A stretch of DNA of 64,000 nucleotides from Hanleya hanleyi (lineage: Eukaryota; Mollusca; Polyplacophora; Lepidopleurida; Hanleyidae), in the NCBI GenBank assembly GCA_036873755.1, contig JAVTVY010019004.1, positions 1 through 64,000 on the forward strand, read 5' to 3'. This document shows positions 34,086-46,369 of the stretch, in pieces. The notes beneath the pieces were generated by a model. The model saw only the letters and a program-made list of their open reading frames with translations, searched no databases and had not been told where the DNA came from. Each line of letters starts with the position of its first letter. Within the stretch, counting starts at the first letter, position 1. The position numbers and the translations under genes are program-made.

Positions 34086-35137
34086 CGCGGTATGTTATTA
34101 GTAGTGGCACGTTGACCGTTCGTGACCAATATATTGGTTAAAGCCGGATAAATTTACTCAGTTGTATTGAATGCGATTTGAGCCCGGGAGGGCTATACAA
34201 TGTTCAAATATTTGCACTGGCTTATCATATAGAGCTAGTATAGGGGAAAATTTGAATTTTTAAGGAGTTTTTTCTCCATTGTCGCTCCAGGTGTTACTTT
34301 TGTGTGATAGATTTCTGCTGTATGGATTGACTTTTGTGCGAGATATTTCTGCTATGTGATAGTGTAAATGTATGATGGAACATGTTGAAGTAAAGTTGAT
34401 ACTGGCGTTTGAGAGGAGTTTGTGTGGGGAATACAATTGTGGGTTGATGGTGAATGCTCAGATTATTCGCAGCTCAATTTAATTTGAGAACGGTTGATTT
34501 TTTTTCTGCTAACGTTTTCCCCATCCCGATAAAAGGGAAACACGTTTTGTCTTTGTGTTTCAAGATATTTTTTGAACGTTTGGTCCCTAATTTGTATAGT
34601 TCCGCTTATGTCGTGGTGTTCGTGATAGTTGATAGTCAACTGGTCGGCTAAAAATATCGCTCATCGGGTCAATTTCTGTAGTAATCCAGATGTATATTGA
34701 CAAAATTGTGGTTGTCCGATACGTGATTTGTATTGCTCAGTTTATAGTTTGGGGCATTGCCAGTCATGCGGATCACATTCATGACGACACCATGGTGTTG
34801 TCAGTGTGATAATAGTAATCAGACTTCCCTCAATTCTTCTGAATTGAGTTGACATGTATTTCCAGTTTTCTGGATCAGTTCAGGATTTTTTTTTTTTTTT
34901 TTTTAAATTTAATAGAATGAGAACGTGCCCATGTTTCATCCGTGGGGGGTCTGAGTGATAGACTGAAGGTTGTTCATGATGTTGGACACTATGGGGGTGA
35001 TGAAGGTTTTAGGGAAGCATGTCAACAAATGTTGGTTGTTGGCTTTGGTTACACATTTAGAATTATTTTGGGAATAAACGACAGAGTACTGGTATCTTGA
35101 TCGAAAGACCTTTCTGGGCTGGGTGGTGCTGGGTTGG

Positions 35138-35206
35138 TTCGTCGTGATATAGCTGAGATATTGTTGAAAGCGACGTTAAATTCTATTCACTCGCTCACTC
35201 AGAAGA
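35138..35206 (+). repeat. SINE tail fragment of molluscan type
   Basis: GTCGTGATATAGCTGAGAT, TGTTGAAAGCGACGTTAAA and a terminal CACTCGCTCACTC. I recall this kind of tail (GTGATATAGCTG...ACTCACTCACTC) from gastropod SINEs. It is the main clue to a molluscan host. Confidence 0.5.
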
Positions 35207-36124
35207 CATTCAGGTTGTAGATTTTCTCAGATGTGAAAATTGGCTTTATAGACTGGATTGGTTATAGGTCAGTTTCCGATATAGGATCCCATCGGTTTCC
35301 GACTTCGCCTAATCTAAATTTAAAGCTGTCTTAAATTATTTGGGCTCAATCAGAATCTTCCAACATAAAGTACTATTTCCCGAGATCAGAATAAACATAC
35401 AGGGTTTAGAAATCTTGGGTATGGAAAGTAGTTTTATATAGTGTTTTGGTTACAATTCAGTTTCCGTTGTGCGCAAAGCACTTATTCGTGGTACACAAAC
35501 GGTTTCTGACTTTCGCTGAACCAGATTTGAAGCTATTCCATAAATTATTTGAGCTCAATCAGAGCCTTCCAATAGTTTACATATATGTTTGTGTTGTGAA
35601 TGAGTGAGTTTAAATTTTGATACAGTTTATCATCTTGAGAAGACCGACTATTTCATGGTTGTATTTGAACTCGGGAGTTATAACTCCTCGATGTGATCCA
35701 ATCTAAAACCCAGTTTGTATTATGTGTTGCATTCCTCCAGGCACGGGGGACCGTGTTGACTGAAGGTTTATTTATTTTGAAGACCGGTGGCTTGCTTTTG
35801 TTTTCGGGCACAATTGATAATTGATTTTTTTCCCCTCCAGGTCCACCCTGGGTTTCTTTGGTGTCCTATTTATAATTAGTTGTAAATTGAAATGGTGCAA
35901 GATTAACACAGAAGTGGCAACGCGTTGACTGTGTGATAGCGCGTGTTGCACTTGTTCTGGAGATGGGTCTTGTTCTTTTTCTTTTTCGCTAATGCATGTA
36001 GCCGGATAGGCACACTAGAACGTGTTGACTGCGGTAACACGTGTGCATTTGTTCATGAATGTGTTTCATTATTTTGAACTCATGAGCAATGCACATGTTT
36101 AAATATTTTCATTTTCTGGGTCTG

Positions 36125-36480
36125 AGAGGTTGACACTATACGGGTTATTTTTGGTGTCAAATTTGGACATCCTGTTGTGGACTGTTTTATTTTGTTTCAG
36201 TGATTTTCTGGAGTGGAGAATCACTGAGCGTGAGAAGTTGATACTACGGGTTATTTCTGGTGTCAAATTTGGACATACTGTTGTGAACTGTTTTATTTAT
36301 TTATTTTTTTTTTTTTTTCAGTGATTTTCTGGAGTGGAGGATCACTGAGCATGAGGAGTTGACACTATGAATTATTTTTTGGTGTCAAATTTGGTGTTTT
36401 GTAGGGGACAAAATATGTGGATTGTTTTTCGTTTATTTCAGTGAGTTTCTGAAATGAAAAATCACTGAGAGTTTTTGAAT
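36125..36480 (+). repeat. tandem repeat of about 120 bp in LARD
   Basis: Three units with TTGACACTA, GGTGTCAAATTTGGACAT and CAGTGATTTTCTGGAGTGGA; a fourth is diverged near 36430-36600. Confidence 0.8.
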
Positions 36481-38154
36481 TTGTTTGATTAGATTGTGAT
36501 TGGTATTCTTTATTTCTTTTGAATTGTTTGCAGCAACCGTATGTCATTCCACTTTGGACTGACTTTCATTTTTCAGTGAGTTTCTGAATTGGAAAATTAC
36601 TTAGTCTTTGAATGTATTTGATTGGATTGTGATTGAGTATTCCTTATTTCTTTTTGATTTGTCTGCATATACCATATATATCATTCCACGTTGGTTGACA
36701 TGGCAGATTTGGGGCCGTTGATGTGTTAATGATCATAAAGGAAGCACTGCAAAAAATTGAAGGGGGTGAGAAGTGGTCGAAGTACATGTCGAGTAGAAGA
36801 AATTCTTGGACTAAGATAAAGAGGTGTGCCAAGTGCATGAGAAGGTTAGGCCATATGGGCTTCGGTTAGGTCGAGTAGATGCTCGACTGGTTGAGGGTGG
36901 CCCTTATAATCCAAACTAGTGAATTATACGCCCAAGGTCAGTAAATGGTTGAATAGGATTAAGAGTTGGGGCAATTGGGTGGAAGGGCGGATGTTCATGG
37001 GTGCCGATGTTCATGGGTGCCGATTGGGTCAACTAGACAATAGGGTCGCGTTGGATTGCTGGTGGCGGGATGTCCTTTAGAGGTTCCGCCGGACACTGGC
37101 TCTCCTTAGAAGGTTTCGTGGCCCTTATGGTCAAGGCCTGCCTCACCCGGGCCGACACGTTCCGACGACGGCAGCAATTGTTGCGGTTATCAATCTGCGG
37201 TTTTCAGGATGGCTGGCCTGGTGGGGGTGGAGTCTATGTGTGGTGTGGAGGCTTGGGGTGTCCGGTGTCTACGAGTGTCCGGCTCCTGTCTTTTAACTGA
37301 GGTAGGACATTTTTGATATGGTAGGTGTCCGCCCTTGGTATATTGCTAAGAGATATGACAACGGACGCTGGTCCCCGGGACATTCTTGGCCATCAGACCA
37401 GTTGTTGCAACATGTGTATTGCTATGTGATCTACATGATGGCTGGTCTTGTGGGGTGGGGTCTATATGTGGTGTGCATCCTCGGTTTCCCGTTCAGTAGC
37501 TGTCCTGGCTGCCAGAAATTCTGGCTGCCAGTTCACGGGAGCACGAGGTTATCAGTCACATGCTGCATTTCCACTCCAGTCCGTGATTGATGAACCGTTA
37601 CGACATCGTCCCCAATGTGGTGTTGTATAGATTGTCATTTGTGAAGTCTTGTCTTGGGCGCCCAAGTTGTCTGGTTTGTACTGTCAGGGTTGGATGTTTT
37701 TGTGTTTCATTTTTGTGTGATTATGTTTGAATTGATGTTGATGTTTTTAGTAGGATGGTGTTGGATGTTCTTGTTTTCCTTGATTCTCAGAAGAGAAAAA
37801 AAAAACGATTAAAATATTCTGGAACACTTATAGTATTCAGTAAGGGAAATAGAGATGAATTGGGACGGGATGAAATGGTGGAAGAATCTGATGGGGGCGG
37901 TGTCCGCGTGATGGTTTAAGTCCACCAATCAACTTCACGGTATGATCCGAGAGAGTTGGATTTTCAGACAGTCGCATGTAGGACGTTTAATGTTGATTCA
38001 GTGAGGGGGAAACTTTTCCGGATGCTGTTAGGCAGTAAGGGAAGGGATAAATAAGAGGTCCCCTCGCCCTTGGCCATCACGGCCCTTCCGACCACCGCAA
38101 CGATGTTACTCGTGCCCTAAGCCCGGTCAGTTGAGCCATTTTTAGGAGTCTCCA

Positions 38155-38270
38155 GGAATTGACTTTGCCAATTCGGGGAATGAATAGTATGGGAATGCTG
38201 GTTAGGCAGGTACCATTTTGGGAAATGAACAGTATGGGAATGCTGGTTAGGCAGGTACCACTGTTTGTGT
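38155..38270 (+). repeat. 39-bp tandem duplication in LARD
   Basis: GGGAATGCTGGTTAGGCAGG occurs at 38191 and 38236 in otherwise identical context. Confidence 0.8.
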
Positions 38271-38699
38271 TAGGTTTTAGCTGTACTGGAGATGTGGTGT
38301 TGGCCTCTTCGGTTGACGGCCTGTGGCTGGGTTTTGAGTTTCTCTTGGCCTATGTATGTGTAGTGGATTTTGGAGAGGGGGTATTGGTTGTTTGGGAGAG
38401 GAAGGTGATTTGCAGTTTGAGTTTTTATGGGGTGGTGATTTGTTTAACGTGGGCTTTATATTGTTCTGCCAGTGACAGCTGTGGGGATATATTCATGTGT
38501 GCCATCACGTGTATGCAGTGGAGGTTAAATTGTATTTGGTTATGTTGTATATGATGTTTATTTCAAGCATTGTGGAATTGAGCTCTTGAATTTCTGTTTT
38601 GTTGTACAGCATGTTTATTTGGAGCATTGTGAAATTGAGTTCTGGACCCAAATTGTTGCTAATGTGCTGTGTAATGTAATGTGTATTTGGAAATATTGT

Positions 38700-38965
38700 T
38701 CTGGAGTTATCGTGTGTGTTGGAGAACTCCGGGGTGGGTGTTGAACACTGGCTTACGTTGTGGCGCTGTACGTGTAGTGTGTGGAGAACTCCGGTGTGTT
38801 GAGTACGGGTTTGTGTTGTGGCGCTGTACGAGCAGTGTGTGGAAAACACTGGTTTGTGCTGTGGCGTCGCATGTGTAATGTGGGAGAAAGTCTGATGTGT
38901 ATTCGGGAGTTGGATGTTGTTCGAATATTGTGGTTTGCGCTGTGGCGTAAAACGTTTAGTGTGTT
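38700..38965 (+). repeat. tandem repeat of about 65-75 bp in LARD
   Basis: Four imperfect units with GGTTTGTGTTGTGGCGCTGT and GTGTGTGGAGAACTCCGG. Confidence 0.75.
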
Positions 38966-39570
38966 ATGGGTGGAGTGTGATGCGTGGTGATGAACTAGGT
39001 GTGGTTGAGTATTCTATATGTGAGGGAACCGGGTGCTAGACGCCTGGGTTCGATAGTCGCGGTGTGGTTAGAGAATTTCTGTGTATGAAGACTGTGATGC
39101 AGATTTATACGTTAATGGCATTTCTATGTGAAGCCTGTTGAGATTTTATTTTGTGTTCTTTGTGGGTTTTTCTGTGTGTGTTGAGCTGTGTGGTATGTTC
39201 GTGAAAGTCTATGTGAGGTGAAGTTTAACAAATGGAGTGACATGGAGGAGATACAGTTAGATAATATGTAGTGCGGATAGCCATGTCGGAGACCTGGGGT
39301 TGAGGTAGACGTGCCTCTTCAGCCCATGTCTTTGCCATGAAGCCCTGGTAGAGTTGTCTATCCGATATTTTGTAGTACGCGTTATGATTTATTGTGAATC
39401 CGTTGGGGCAGAATAGCCATCACTCGGGGAGTGAATACATGCGTCATTAATTGATTATAGTCTCAACCCTCGTCTAGTTATGAGTTTAATGATCTTTTTA
39501 TGTGGAGGTGTAGCAATTATGGTTATGTTCTCCCTCTACAGATATTCTCTCTGGTGAGGTAGCCGTTTGC

Positions 39571-39976
39571 TTGGGCGGGTCATCTTCATTTTATCCAGCC
39601 AATTTCTACGTTCCCACTTCGAACTTCCCTTGATATATCTGGACCCCTTCAATGTTCAAATAACTTATAAATAGACACAAGACGTCACTGACCTCGAAAA
39701 CATTTGAAATTCGAAATGGGTCGCACAAGAGCGTTATTGATTGGCTGACCTAATTAGTGGACACCATATTAGGAGGAAGGACGCCGCTAATAGAGGATGA
39801 TGTCACTCTATGTGACTTCACTCGCAATCGATGTGTACGTTCTGATTGGTTCTTCTGTCGTTAGCTGGTGAAATTGACACCTCGGATTTTGAACGCTGAA
39901 GGGGTCAGATAAATCAAGGCAGGTTCGAAGTGGGAACGTAGAAATTGGCTGGATAAAATGAAGATGGGGCGGGTGT
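39571..39976. mobile_element. foldback MITE nested in LARD
   Basis: 39571-39660 (GGGCGGGTCATCTTCATTTT, CCACTTCGAACTTCCCTTGA) is inverted at 39883-39976. Arms of about 90 bp; no coding. Confidence 0.75.
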
Positions 39977-40194
39977 GCGCTGGGTCATCATGTCTGAGTG
40001 CACGCAGACTGCTGGCTCCTCGTACATTCGTCCCTGTGGGTTCCCTCTCTAATAGAAATGGTTGGCCGCTAGTGAAGACGAGCCTTGAAATTATTAGGGG
40101 AGAGAGAATGAGGAGCCCAATTTATAGTCTGGACGGCTATTAGATTAGATTAGCGGCTTGTTCCAGTGGTGGATTGTATGATATTCTGGTGTTT

Positions 40195-40400
40195 AGTGTG
40201 GCCATGTAGCTGGTAGGCTGGCCTGCTATAACAGTCGTGGGTTGGATGATGTTTTTGTATCATTTGCGGCCATGTAGCTGGTAGACTGGCCTGCGGATTA
40301 TATTTTTAGGAACTGAGATGAGCAGTCGCTTGCGGCTGATTATATTTATTGGGGCCGTAAAGCTGGTAGGCTGGCCTGCGGTTTATATTTTTGAGAAATA
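40195..40400 (+). repeat. short repeats near the 3' LTR
   Basis: Three copies of CTGGTAGGCTGGCCTGC-like text (40211, 40272, 40362). Confidence 0.7.
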
Positions 40401-40680
40401 AAGTGATCCGTCTCATGAGGCTGACCATTTGAATGTGATTTTTAGTGGGTTTGGGTGTAATTATAGACAGTCTGGTAATGAGACTGGACTAGTGGGATGG
40501 TTACCATTTTATTGAAGTTGGGTGTTTTTAGGAAGCAGTGTACTTTTGTACACTGCAAGTTACGCATTTTGACACATGTGATATAACATGGAGAATTCAC
40601 GTCTTTGTCTCGTATTTTAGTAATAGTTGTCAAGGCTGGAAGGCTGGTTTTATAAGGGCGAAATAAGATCTTCGCCAAAA

Positions 40681-40696
40681 AGAAAACGGAGAGGGG
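40681..40696 (+). other. polypurine tract of LARD
   Basis: AGAAAACGGAGAGGGG directly before the 3' LTR. Confidence 0.7.
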
Positions 40697-40962
40697 TGTT
40701 GCAGGGATAGCTTTACGATCCAAACTGCTAGCCCTGTTACCTCGAAATAAATCGTACATGCCAGGAGATTGCTCCAAACCGGTTTTGACCTGAAGCTGGA
40801 ACTTGAGCGATCTTCGTGCATGCTCTGATATCGTCAGATAGGGAACGAGACTGAGAGAGATAGGACGTGTATTCGGGTGGTGGAGGGACAATTTTAACGG
40901 GGGATATTTTAACTATCTATCGCAGTAGGTGTTGCTAGTATAGGCACACCAACGCTACGACA
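40697..40962 (+). repeat. 3' LTR
   Basis: Near-identical to the 5' LTR, with one substitution seen. Confidence 0.85.
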
Positions 40963-41339
40963 GCTCCATCGAAAGGTTTCTGTACATGTAGCTCTGTTAT
41001 GATTAACTCGACAAAGCACGCATGGGTTTTTTTTATGTAAACTTTATTTTGGGATCTTTGGGATTGACATTAAGCAGAGCTTATTGTGTGTCTCCCATTC
41101 ATTAGATAAAACATGAAGATAAGAAATGAAATTACATTATGAAGATTTACAGCAAAGTGCGGGTGACATTACAAAAATGGTGCGCAATTTGAATGTGCGA
41201 AATGTACATGGGTAGCGGATGTAGGTGGTATACGGTCGTTCTAGGGAATGGTCTGAGAAAACATTTCTGGGAGTGAATTATGAAAATAACATATATAACG
41301 TAGATGGGAACTATGTAGTGGAAATCAGGTCTTACTTTC

Positions 41340-41951
41340 TTACTTTCTTAATTTACTTTCCTGAACATAAGTACAAACTATTTCGCTAATATGTAAATTT
41401 ACTTCAATGGGGGCACTATTTGTCCCATATAGTAACAATGATGCCGTTAGATCGCTGGTGAATCCTGCCGCCCTGATTTCGTTTGTCATTTTTTGTCTAC
41501 ACGCTAAGAGAGTTGGACAATATAACAGATAATGTTCGGCGCTTTCATCGTAATAACCACACAAACATGATGGAGAATCTGATATAAAATTATTAAATAA
41601 ATCGCCATTCAATGAACTACAACCATTATGTAGACGACACAATATAATATTCATGGGTCTTTTACCAACATAATACCAAACTGGTGGAATATTTAGTTTG
41701 TAAAGGGTGTGCAGTTTCAGTTTAAATTCGGTTGTGTTAGAAATTCCTTTGATATTTTCAGGAAGAGTATTCCAGAGTCGAACGGTGGCTGGGAAGAAAG
41801 ATTTCTTGAAGAATTCAGTTCTGCAAAGATAAGGGGTTACATTAAAAGAATATCTCGAGGGATACGGATTTCGAGCACTTGGTAATGGTGGAAGTCTGCT
41901 TGACAAGACGTGTGGAGGCGAGTCGTTGAGTATTTTATGAAGAAATGACAA
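41340..41951 (-). pseudogene. LINE C-terminal region with Cys/His motif
   Basis: 203 residues containing FFPATVRLWNTLPENIKG and a cysteine-histidine cluster CLCGYYDESAEHYLLYCP, both common at the C-terminus of animal CR1/Jockey-type LINEs. It follows the reverse-transcriptase frame after about 130 bp with a frame change near 42070. The start methionine is not meaningful. Confidence 0.7.
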
Positions 41952-42078
41952 TTTATGAATCAGGCGGCGCTTTGACAGTGAATGAAATCCAGATTCTTCA
42001 TAGAGAAGATAATCCGAGGCACTCCTTGTTAGTCCAGTTATGACGCGTATAGATTCTTTTTGAACTGATTCAAGTCTG

Positions 42079-42930
42079 TCAATGTGTTAGTTTGGTGAGG
42101 TTGTACCATACTACATCAGCATACTCGAGACAGGGTCTTATGAAACTTTTATACATTATCTCAAGGCATTTTCTGTCCAGAATGTATTTAAGACTTTTAA
42201 AAATAGATAATTTCTTTTGACCTTCTGCAATAATATTTTCCATATGGTCTTTCCACGTACCATCTTTACTAAAAGTCAGTCCAAGATGTTTATGCGAGTC
42301 AGATGATTCAATAACGGTATTGTCAAAGGTAGTTTGCATGGTCGAAGGGGATCGTCGTCTGGATACTAACAGCGATCTAGTTTTGGTGGCGTTGAAATCA
42401 ACTAACCACATCTTTGCCCATTCCTCGAAACGATTCAGGTCTAAATCTAGTTCTGTTCTGACGCTTAGATTTGTAATATTCTCCGATATCACATACAAAC
42501 ATGTTTCATCGGCAAATAAACGGCTGTTATTGATGATGGCCTCTGGGAGGTCATTTATGTAAAGCAAGAATAAAAGTGGACCAAAAACCGAACCCTGAGG
42601 CACACCCGCAAAAGTTCTTTGTGGTAAAGACTCACGACCATTTATGACGACTCGTTGATAACGCTCGTCTAGATAATCAACAAACCATCGAAGCAAACTT
42701 CCATTTATCCCCAGTTTCTCTAATTTAGTCAGTAATCCTTTATGCCAAACTCTATCAAACGCTTTTGATATATAAAAAAATAAGAAATATACTTCTTTAC
42801 CTTTGTCTAATGCATTAACAATATCGAAATAAATATCTAGAAGTTGCGTAACAGTTGATTTAGACGGTAAGAAACCATGTTGATTCGGTGTTTTTCTCGT
42901 GTAGGAAATTGAATACGTGTTTGAATACAA
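42079..42930 (-). pseudogene. LINE reverse transcriptase domain
   Basis: A 283-residue frame with the motifs of a non-LTR reverse transcriptase in order: QHGFLPSKSTVTQLL, SKAFDRVWHKGLLTKL (catalytic Asp of motif A), GVPQGSVFGPLLFLLYINDL (motif B), LFADETCLYV (motif C, where the usual FADD is changed to FADE), and a thumb-like stretch with HKHLGLTFSKDGTW and FIRPCLEYADVVW. It lies one frame away from the upstream block with PIFKKG, so a frameshift sits near 42900. Loss of the second catalytic Asp and the frameshift indicate a dead copy. The product would have copied element RNA at nicked target DNA. Confidence 0.8.
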
Positions 42931-43199
42931 CTTTTAAACAGCTAAGTAAAGAAATCGATCTATAATTAACAATGTCATTTTTGTTACCTTTCTTAAAGAT
43001 TGGCGTAACATTGGCCAATTTTCACGAAGAAGGAAATTTGGCTTTTTGGAGAGAATAATTTAAAAACCTAACAAATATCGGAGCAAGAACGTCAGTAGTA
43101 GATAAAAGACCGGAGCCCTCAACTTGACCTCAAAAATTTGCATATTTTGTGGAGGTCACGTGGAGGTCACACAGCCAATCAGAAGCGAGTATTTTGACC

Positions 43200-45090
43200 T
43201 CTGACCAAAAAGCTACCTCCAACACAGGAGAGTTCCAATTGTGGCAGGGTATGTATTCCTCCGCGGTGATGCGGTGATGCGGTCATGTCTGGCGGTGATG
43301 CGGTCGCGGAAAAAAGCTTCCCTAGATAAAATAGTCCGATGGGGTCGAGTGAGGTATCAAAGTGAAGCATTCGTGAAGGGGCATCTGATGGGCTGGGTGT
43401 GAGGTTGAAATATCGGCATTCTGCGCATACGCGGTGGCCCAAGGGTATGGAAATAGACGTTTTGGGATGTAGGGGAGCCACTAATGGTCCAATGGGGTCA
43501 TATGAGGTATCCATGTGAAGCAGTCGTGAAGGGGCATCTGATGGGCTGGGTGTGGGGTTGAAATATCGGCATTCTGCGCATGCGCGGTGGGCAAAGGGTA
43601 TGGAAATAGACGTTTTGGGATGTAGGGGAGCCACAAATGGTCCGATGGGGTCATATGAGGTATCAAAGTGAAGCCTATGTGAAAGGGCATCTGATGGGCT
43701 GAGTGTGGGGTTGAAATAGGGTCATTCTGCGCATGCGCGGTGGCCCAATGGTATGGAAATAGGCGTTTTGGGATCTTGGGGAGCCCCTAATGGGGCGATG
43801 GAGTCGTATGAGGTATCCATGTGAAGTCTAGGTGAAGGGGCATCCAGTCAATGGGTGGGTGCATGTAAAAATTTTCCTGAAAAAAAAACGGAACACGGAC
43901 TTTATCGAAAAATCCGGTAAAATGCCTATATGGGGTATGGGAGGTATATAGGTCGCCGGGCTTAACGGGGCTCGTCTATCAATAGAGTTATCTCCCCCTA
44001 GTTCCAGGGTGGGTGTATGTAAAAATTTTCCTGAAAAAATACGGAACACGGACTTTATCCTAAATTACGGGAAAAGGCCTATATGGGGTATGGGGGGTAT
44101 AGGACCATCCTGGGAAACCTACTTCTCGACATTTGCGGTATAGGTTGTGGGGTCTCGTTTTCTTAGTCTCGTCAAGACAAACATGATGAGAAATGTCGCG
44201 GAGCGAATCGTTGAAATTTTTGGAAAAGTACCATATAGCCCATATAGTCCCATACTAGGGGTATAGGACCGATGTTTGTCCCACTGGGAAACGTACTTCT
44301 ATACATTTGCGGTATGGTTGTTTGGATTTGTTTTCTTAGTCTCGTCAAGACAAACACGATAGGAAGTGTCCCGGAGCGAAACGGTGAATTTTTTGAAAAA
44401 AGTCACCGAGACCCATATAGACCCATATAGGCCCATACTGGGGTATAGGACCAATGTTTGTCCCACTGGGAAACCTACTTCTAGACATTTGCGGTAGGGT
44501 TGTTTGGATTTATTTTCTTAGTCTCGTCATTTAGAACATGATAGGAAGGGTCCCGGCACGAAACGGTGAAATTTTTGAAAAAAGTCACCGAGGCCTGGGT
44601 AGACCCATAGGCCTATACTGCATGGCTATGGGTGTATAGGGCCATACGGGGTGGACATGTTGGAGTCTAGGTGAGTTCCTAATGGTCCAATGGGGTCGAG
44701 TGAGGTCTTATTTTGAAGCTCTCGTGGAGGAGCACTTGACTACACTAATGATTCGTCCGTGTTCAATAGTCTGCGCATGCGCAGACTGGTCCGTAGTATA
44801 GAAAGCAGGCATTTTGGGGGTATGTGGGTGTGTGTTTGGGTTAGAGATGGGCTATTCACGGTTCGAATGGGTCGTGTGATGTATCCATGTGAAGCCTATG
44901 TGAGGGAGCCTCTGATGGCGTGGGTGTGGGGTTGAAATATCGTCATTCTGCGCATGCGCAGCCTGGCCGTAGTATGGAAATAGACGTTTTTGGGGTCTAG
45001 CCGAGCCCCTCATGGGCCTATTGGGTCGAGTGAGGTATCCATGTGAAGGCTAGATGTGGGGCTAGACTAATTATATATTCTGTATTATAC
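43200..45090 (+). repeat. left satellite arm of E2 (A, A', B, C, D)
   Basis: 43370-43850: A units of about 160 bp with GCGCATGCGCGGTGGCC-type palindromes. 43850-44060: A' units. 44090-44600: B units. 44600-45050: C and D. Confidence 0.85.
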
Positions 45091-45142
45091 AATCGGATAG
45101 CGGTTGTCGTGAATAACAACAAGTTCAGCAATGTTTATATAG

Positions 45143-45148
45143 TTTATT
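45143..45148 (-). terminator. poly(A) signal, copy 1 in E2
   Basis: AATAAA on the minus strand downstream of the pseudogene at 45349-46270; position equivalent to that in the other copies. Confidence 0.5.
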
Positions 45149-45348
45149 ATCCCCAATGTTACATCATACCCAGGCTGGGGTAGCCGCCCTGGGTATGTTT
45201 ATTATGTTCACAGCAAAACAAATTGAAATATCAAATACCATGTTTTATTATTTAACGCACCGTCACATTAGGTACAAGTGTTTACTGAGCTCAAGTCAAC
45301 GATCAGCATGTAGACATAGAGAGTATGTGCGGCATCTTATGGTATTCA

Positions 45349-46270
45349 TCAGTGCGCGGGAGACGCATTCAACCGATGGCGATGGTCGGTCAGCTTGGTA
45401 AGGAAAAACGTGACATTGGTTACCCTCTCTACCACCCATTGTATGTTGGGGCGTTGACGATGTGCCCATCTCAAGGGTTCCACGGTGTCCAGTATCTCCA
45501 GCATCGTCTCTAGTGACCTCCGGTTAATGATGGTGAACGGCTGGTCAGACACATAGATATTATTGCCGGGATAATAATACCGTAACTGGCCGTCTTTTTG
45601 TGACGTAAGATGTACCCGAAAGCGACATTCAATTTGAAGGCCGTAGTTTGATCTTTGAAGATGGCTTCCACGTAGCTGCGTAGACGGGTGCGGTTGGTCA
45701 GTGGAAAATTGTAAATATCTTGAATAGGGCCATGAGGGCGGAAACAGTGCCGTGTCATGGACCAATGGCGCCGATCGATGTCACTCACTGGATGGTTGTC
45801 CTGTAAGAGATCGCCCAGAAAATGTTCGATGTTGTCAGGCGTAGGACTCGAAACCGTAACGCTGGGGTCCGGCTGGATATCCAGCTCTTCTGAACTGTGG
45901 GTATAGGCGGGCTCTCCTTCATCGCATCACCAGTGGCGTTCGTCTCCCCGGGCTTATCTTCACTGGGTCTGACCTTCCGCGGCTCCTCTTCAGTAGGAAG
46001 TTGTCGCTCATGCCATGGTACCGGGGGATGAATCAAACGCTCATGCCGTTTTAACTGACTGCGTCGTTTGAAGAGTTGACCACAATCCTCGCATGGACGC
46101 TTGGGTGGCCCATGAATTGAACGTTCGTGGCGCAGTAAAGCATCTTCCCGATTAAATGACCGTGCGCAGGTTATACAAGTATACAGTCCATCGTTGTGGG
46201 TGGAGGCCTCGTGGCGTCGTAAATTATCTAAACGAGTAAACTGCTTCTGGCAAGTTGTGCAAGTGAACAT
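45349..46270 (-). pseudogene. zinc-finger/polymerase-associated protein, frameshifted copy in E2
   Basis: Starts ATG at 46270. Three complete C2H2 fingers: FTCTTCQKQF...H, YTCITCARSF...H and RPCEDCGQLF...H. The frame is lost in the linker near 45885 (QKSW instead of QKSLD), resumes from 45788 with SDIDRRHWSMTRHCF, and is lost again near 45600 before LRYYYPGNNIYVSDQPFTII and RPNIQWVVERVTNVTFFLTK in a third frame. At least two frameshifts, so a pseudogene, although each domain block is well kept. It is the most diverged of the four copies. The YYYPGNN wording is closer to the long polymerase-type relatives I remember than YFYSSAIN of the others. Confidence 0.75.
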
Positions 46271-46295
46271 CTTGGTGGTTGACAGAGTGTCTGAT

Positions 46296-46323
46296 GAAAC
46301 GGCCAGGCCGCTTCCCTTTTATA
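46296..46323 (-). promoter_or_regulatory. palindrome and TATA box, copy 1 in E2
   Basis: GAAACGGCCAGGCCGCTTC at 46296-46314 (one mismatch in the palindrome) and TATAAAA (minus) at 46317-46323. Confidence 0.55.
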
Positions 46324-46369
46324 GCACGCTAGCTGGTGATCTATTTTTAGCACACTCTACCCCCAGGGG

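Larger units (their letters stand above)
32968..40962 (+). mobile_element. LARD-like non-autonomous LTR retrotransposon, young
   Basis: Two 266-bp direct repeats, each starting TGTTGCAGGG and ending CTACGACA, flank 7.46 kb. I find one difference between them (A/G in TTTTA[G/A]CGGGGG). GCTC duplicates on both sides (32964-32967 and 40963-40966). TGGCGTCACATAT follows the left LTR by two bases (primer-site-like) and AGAAAACGGAGAGGGG (polypurine tract) abuts the right LTR, giving plus orientation. The interior is G/T-rich on the plus strand and full of internal tandem repeats. No frame longer than 131 codons and no gag, protease, reverse transcriptase or integrase motif was seen. It would need enzymes in trans. 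Confidence 0.85.
41026..43119 (-). mobile_element. 5'-truncated LINE (CR1/Jockey-like)
   Basis: Minus-strand non-LTR retrotransposon. Order along the element: PIFKKGNKNDIVNYR (about 43010-42960), the main reverse-transcriptase frame (42930-42079), then a C-terminal frame (41951-41340), and a 3' region ending in an A-rich stretch near 41030. No endonuclease domain is present, so it is 5' truncated; E2 begins immediately beyond. Clade is judged from motif style only. Confidence 0.75.

Noticed and set aside
39020..39070. tRNA B box in GGGTTCGATAGTCGC
   Set aside because: No matching A box at the right distance; inside the LARD interior.
40442..40891. 149-codon minus-strand frame crossing the 3' LTR
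   Set aside because: Its first half is LTR sequence (repeated at 32956-33162) and the second half is noncoding interior antisense to the element.
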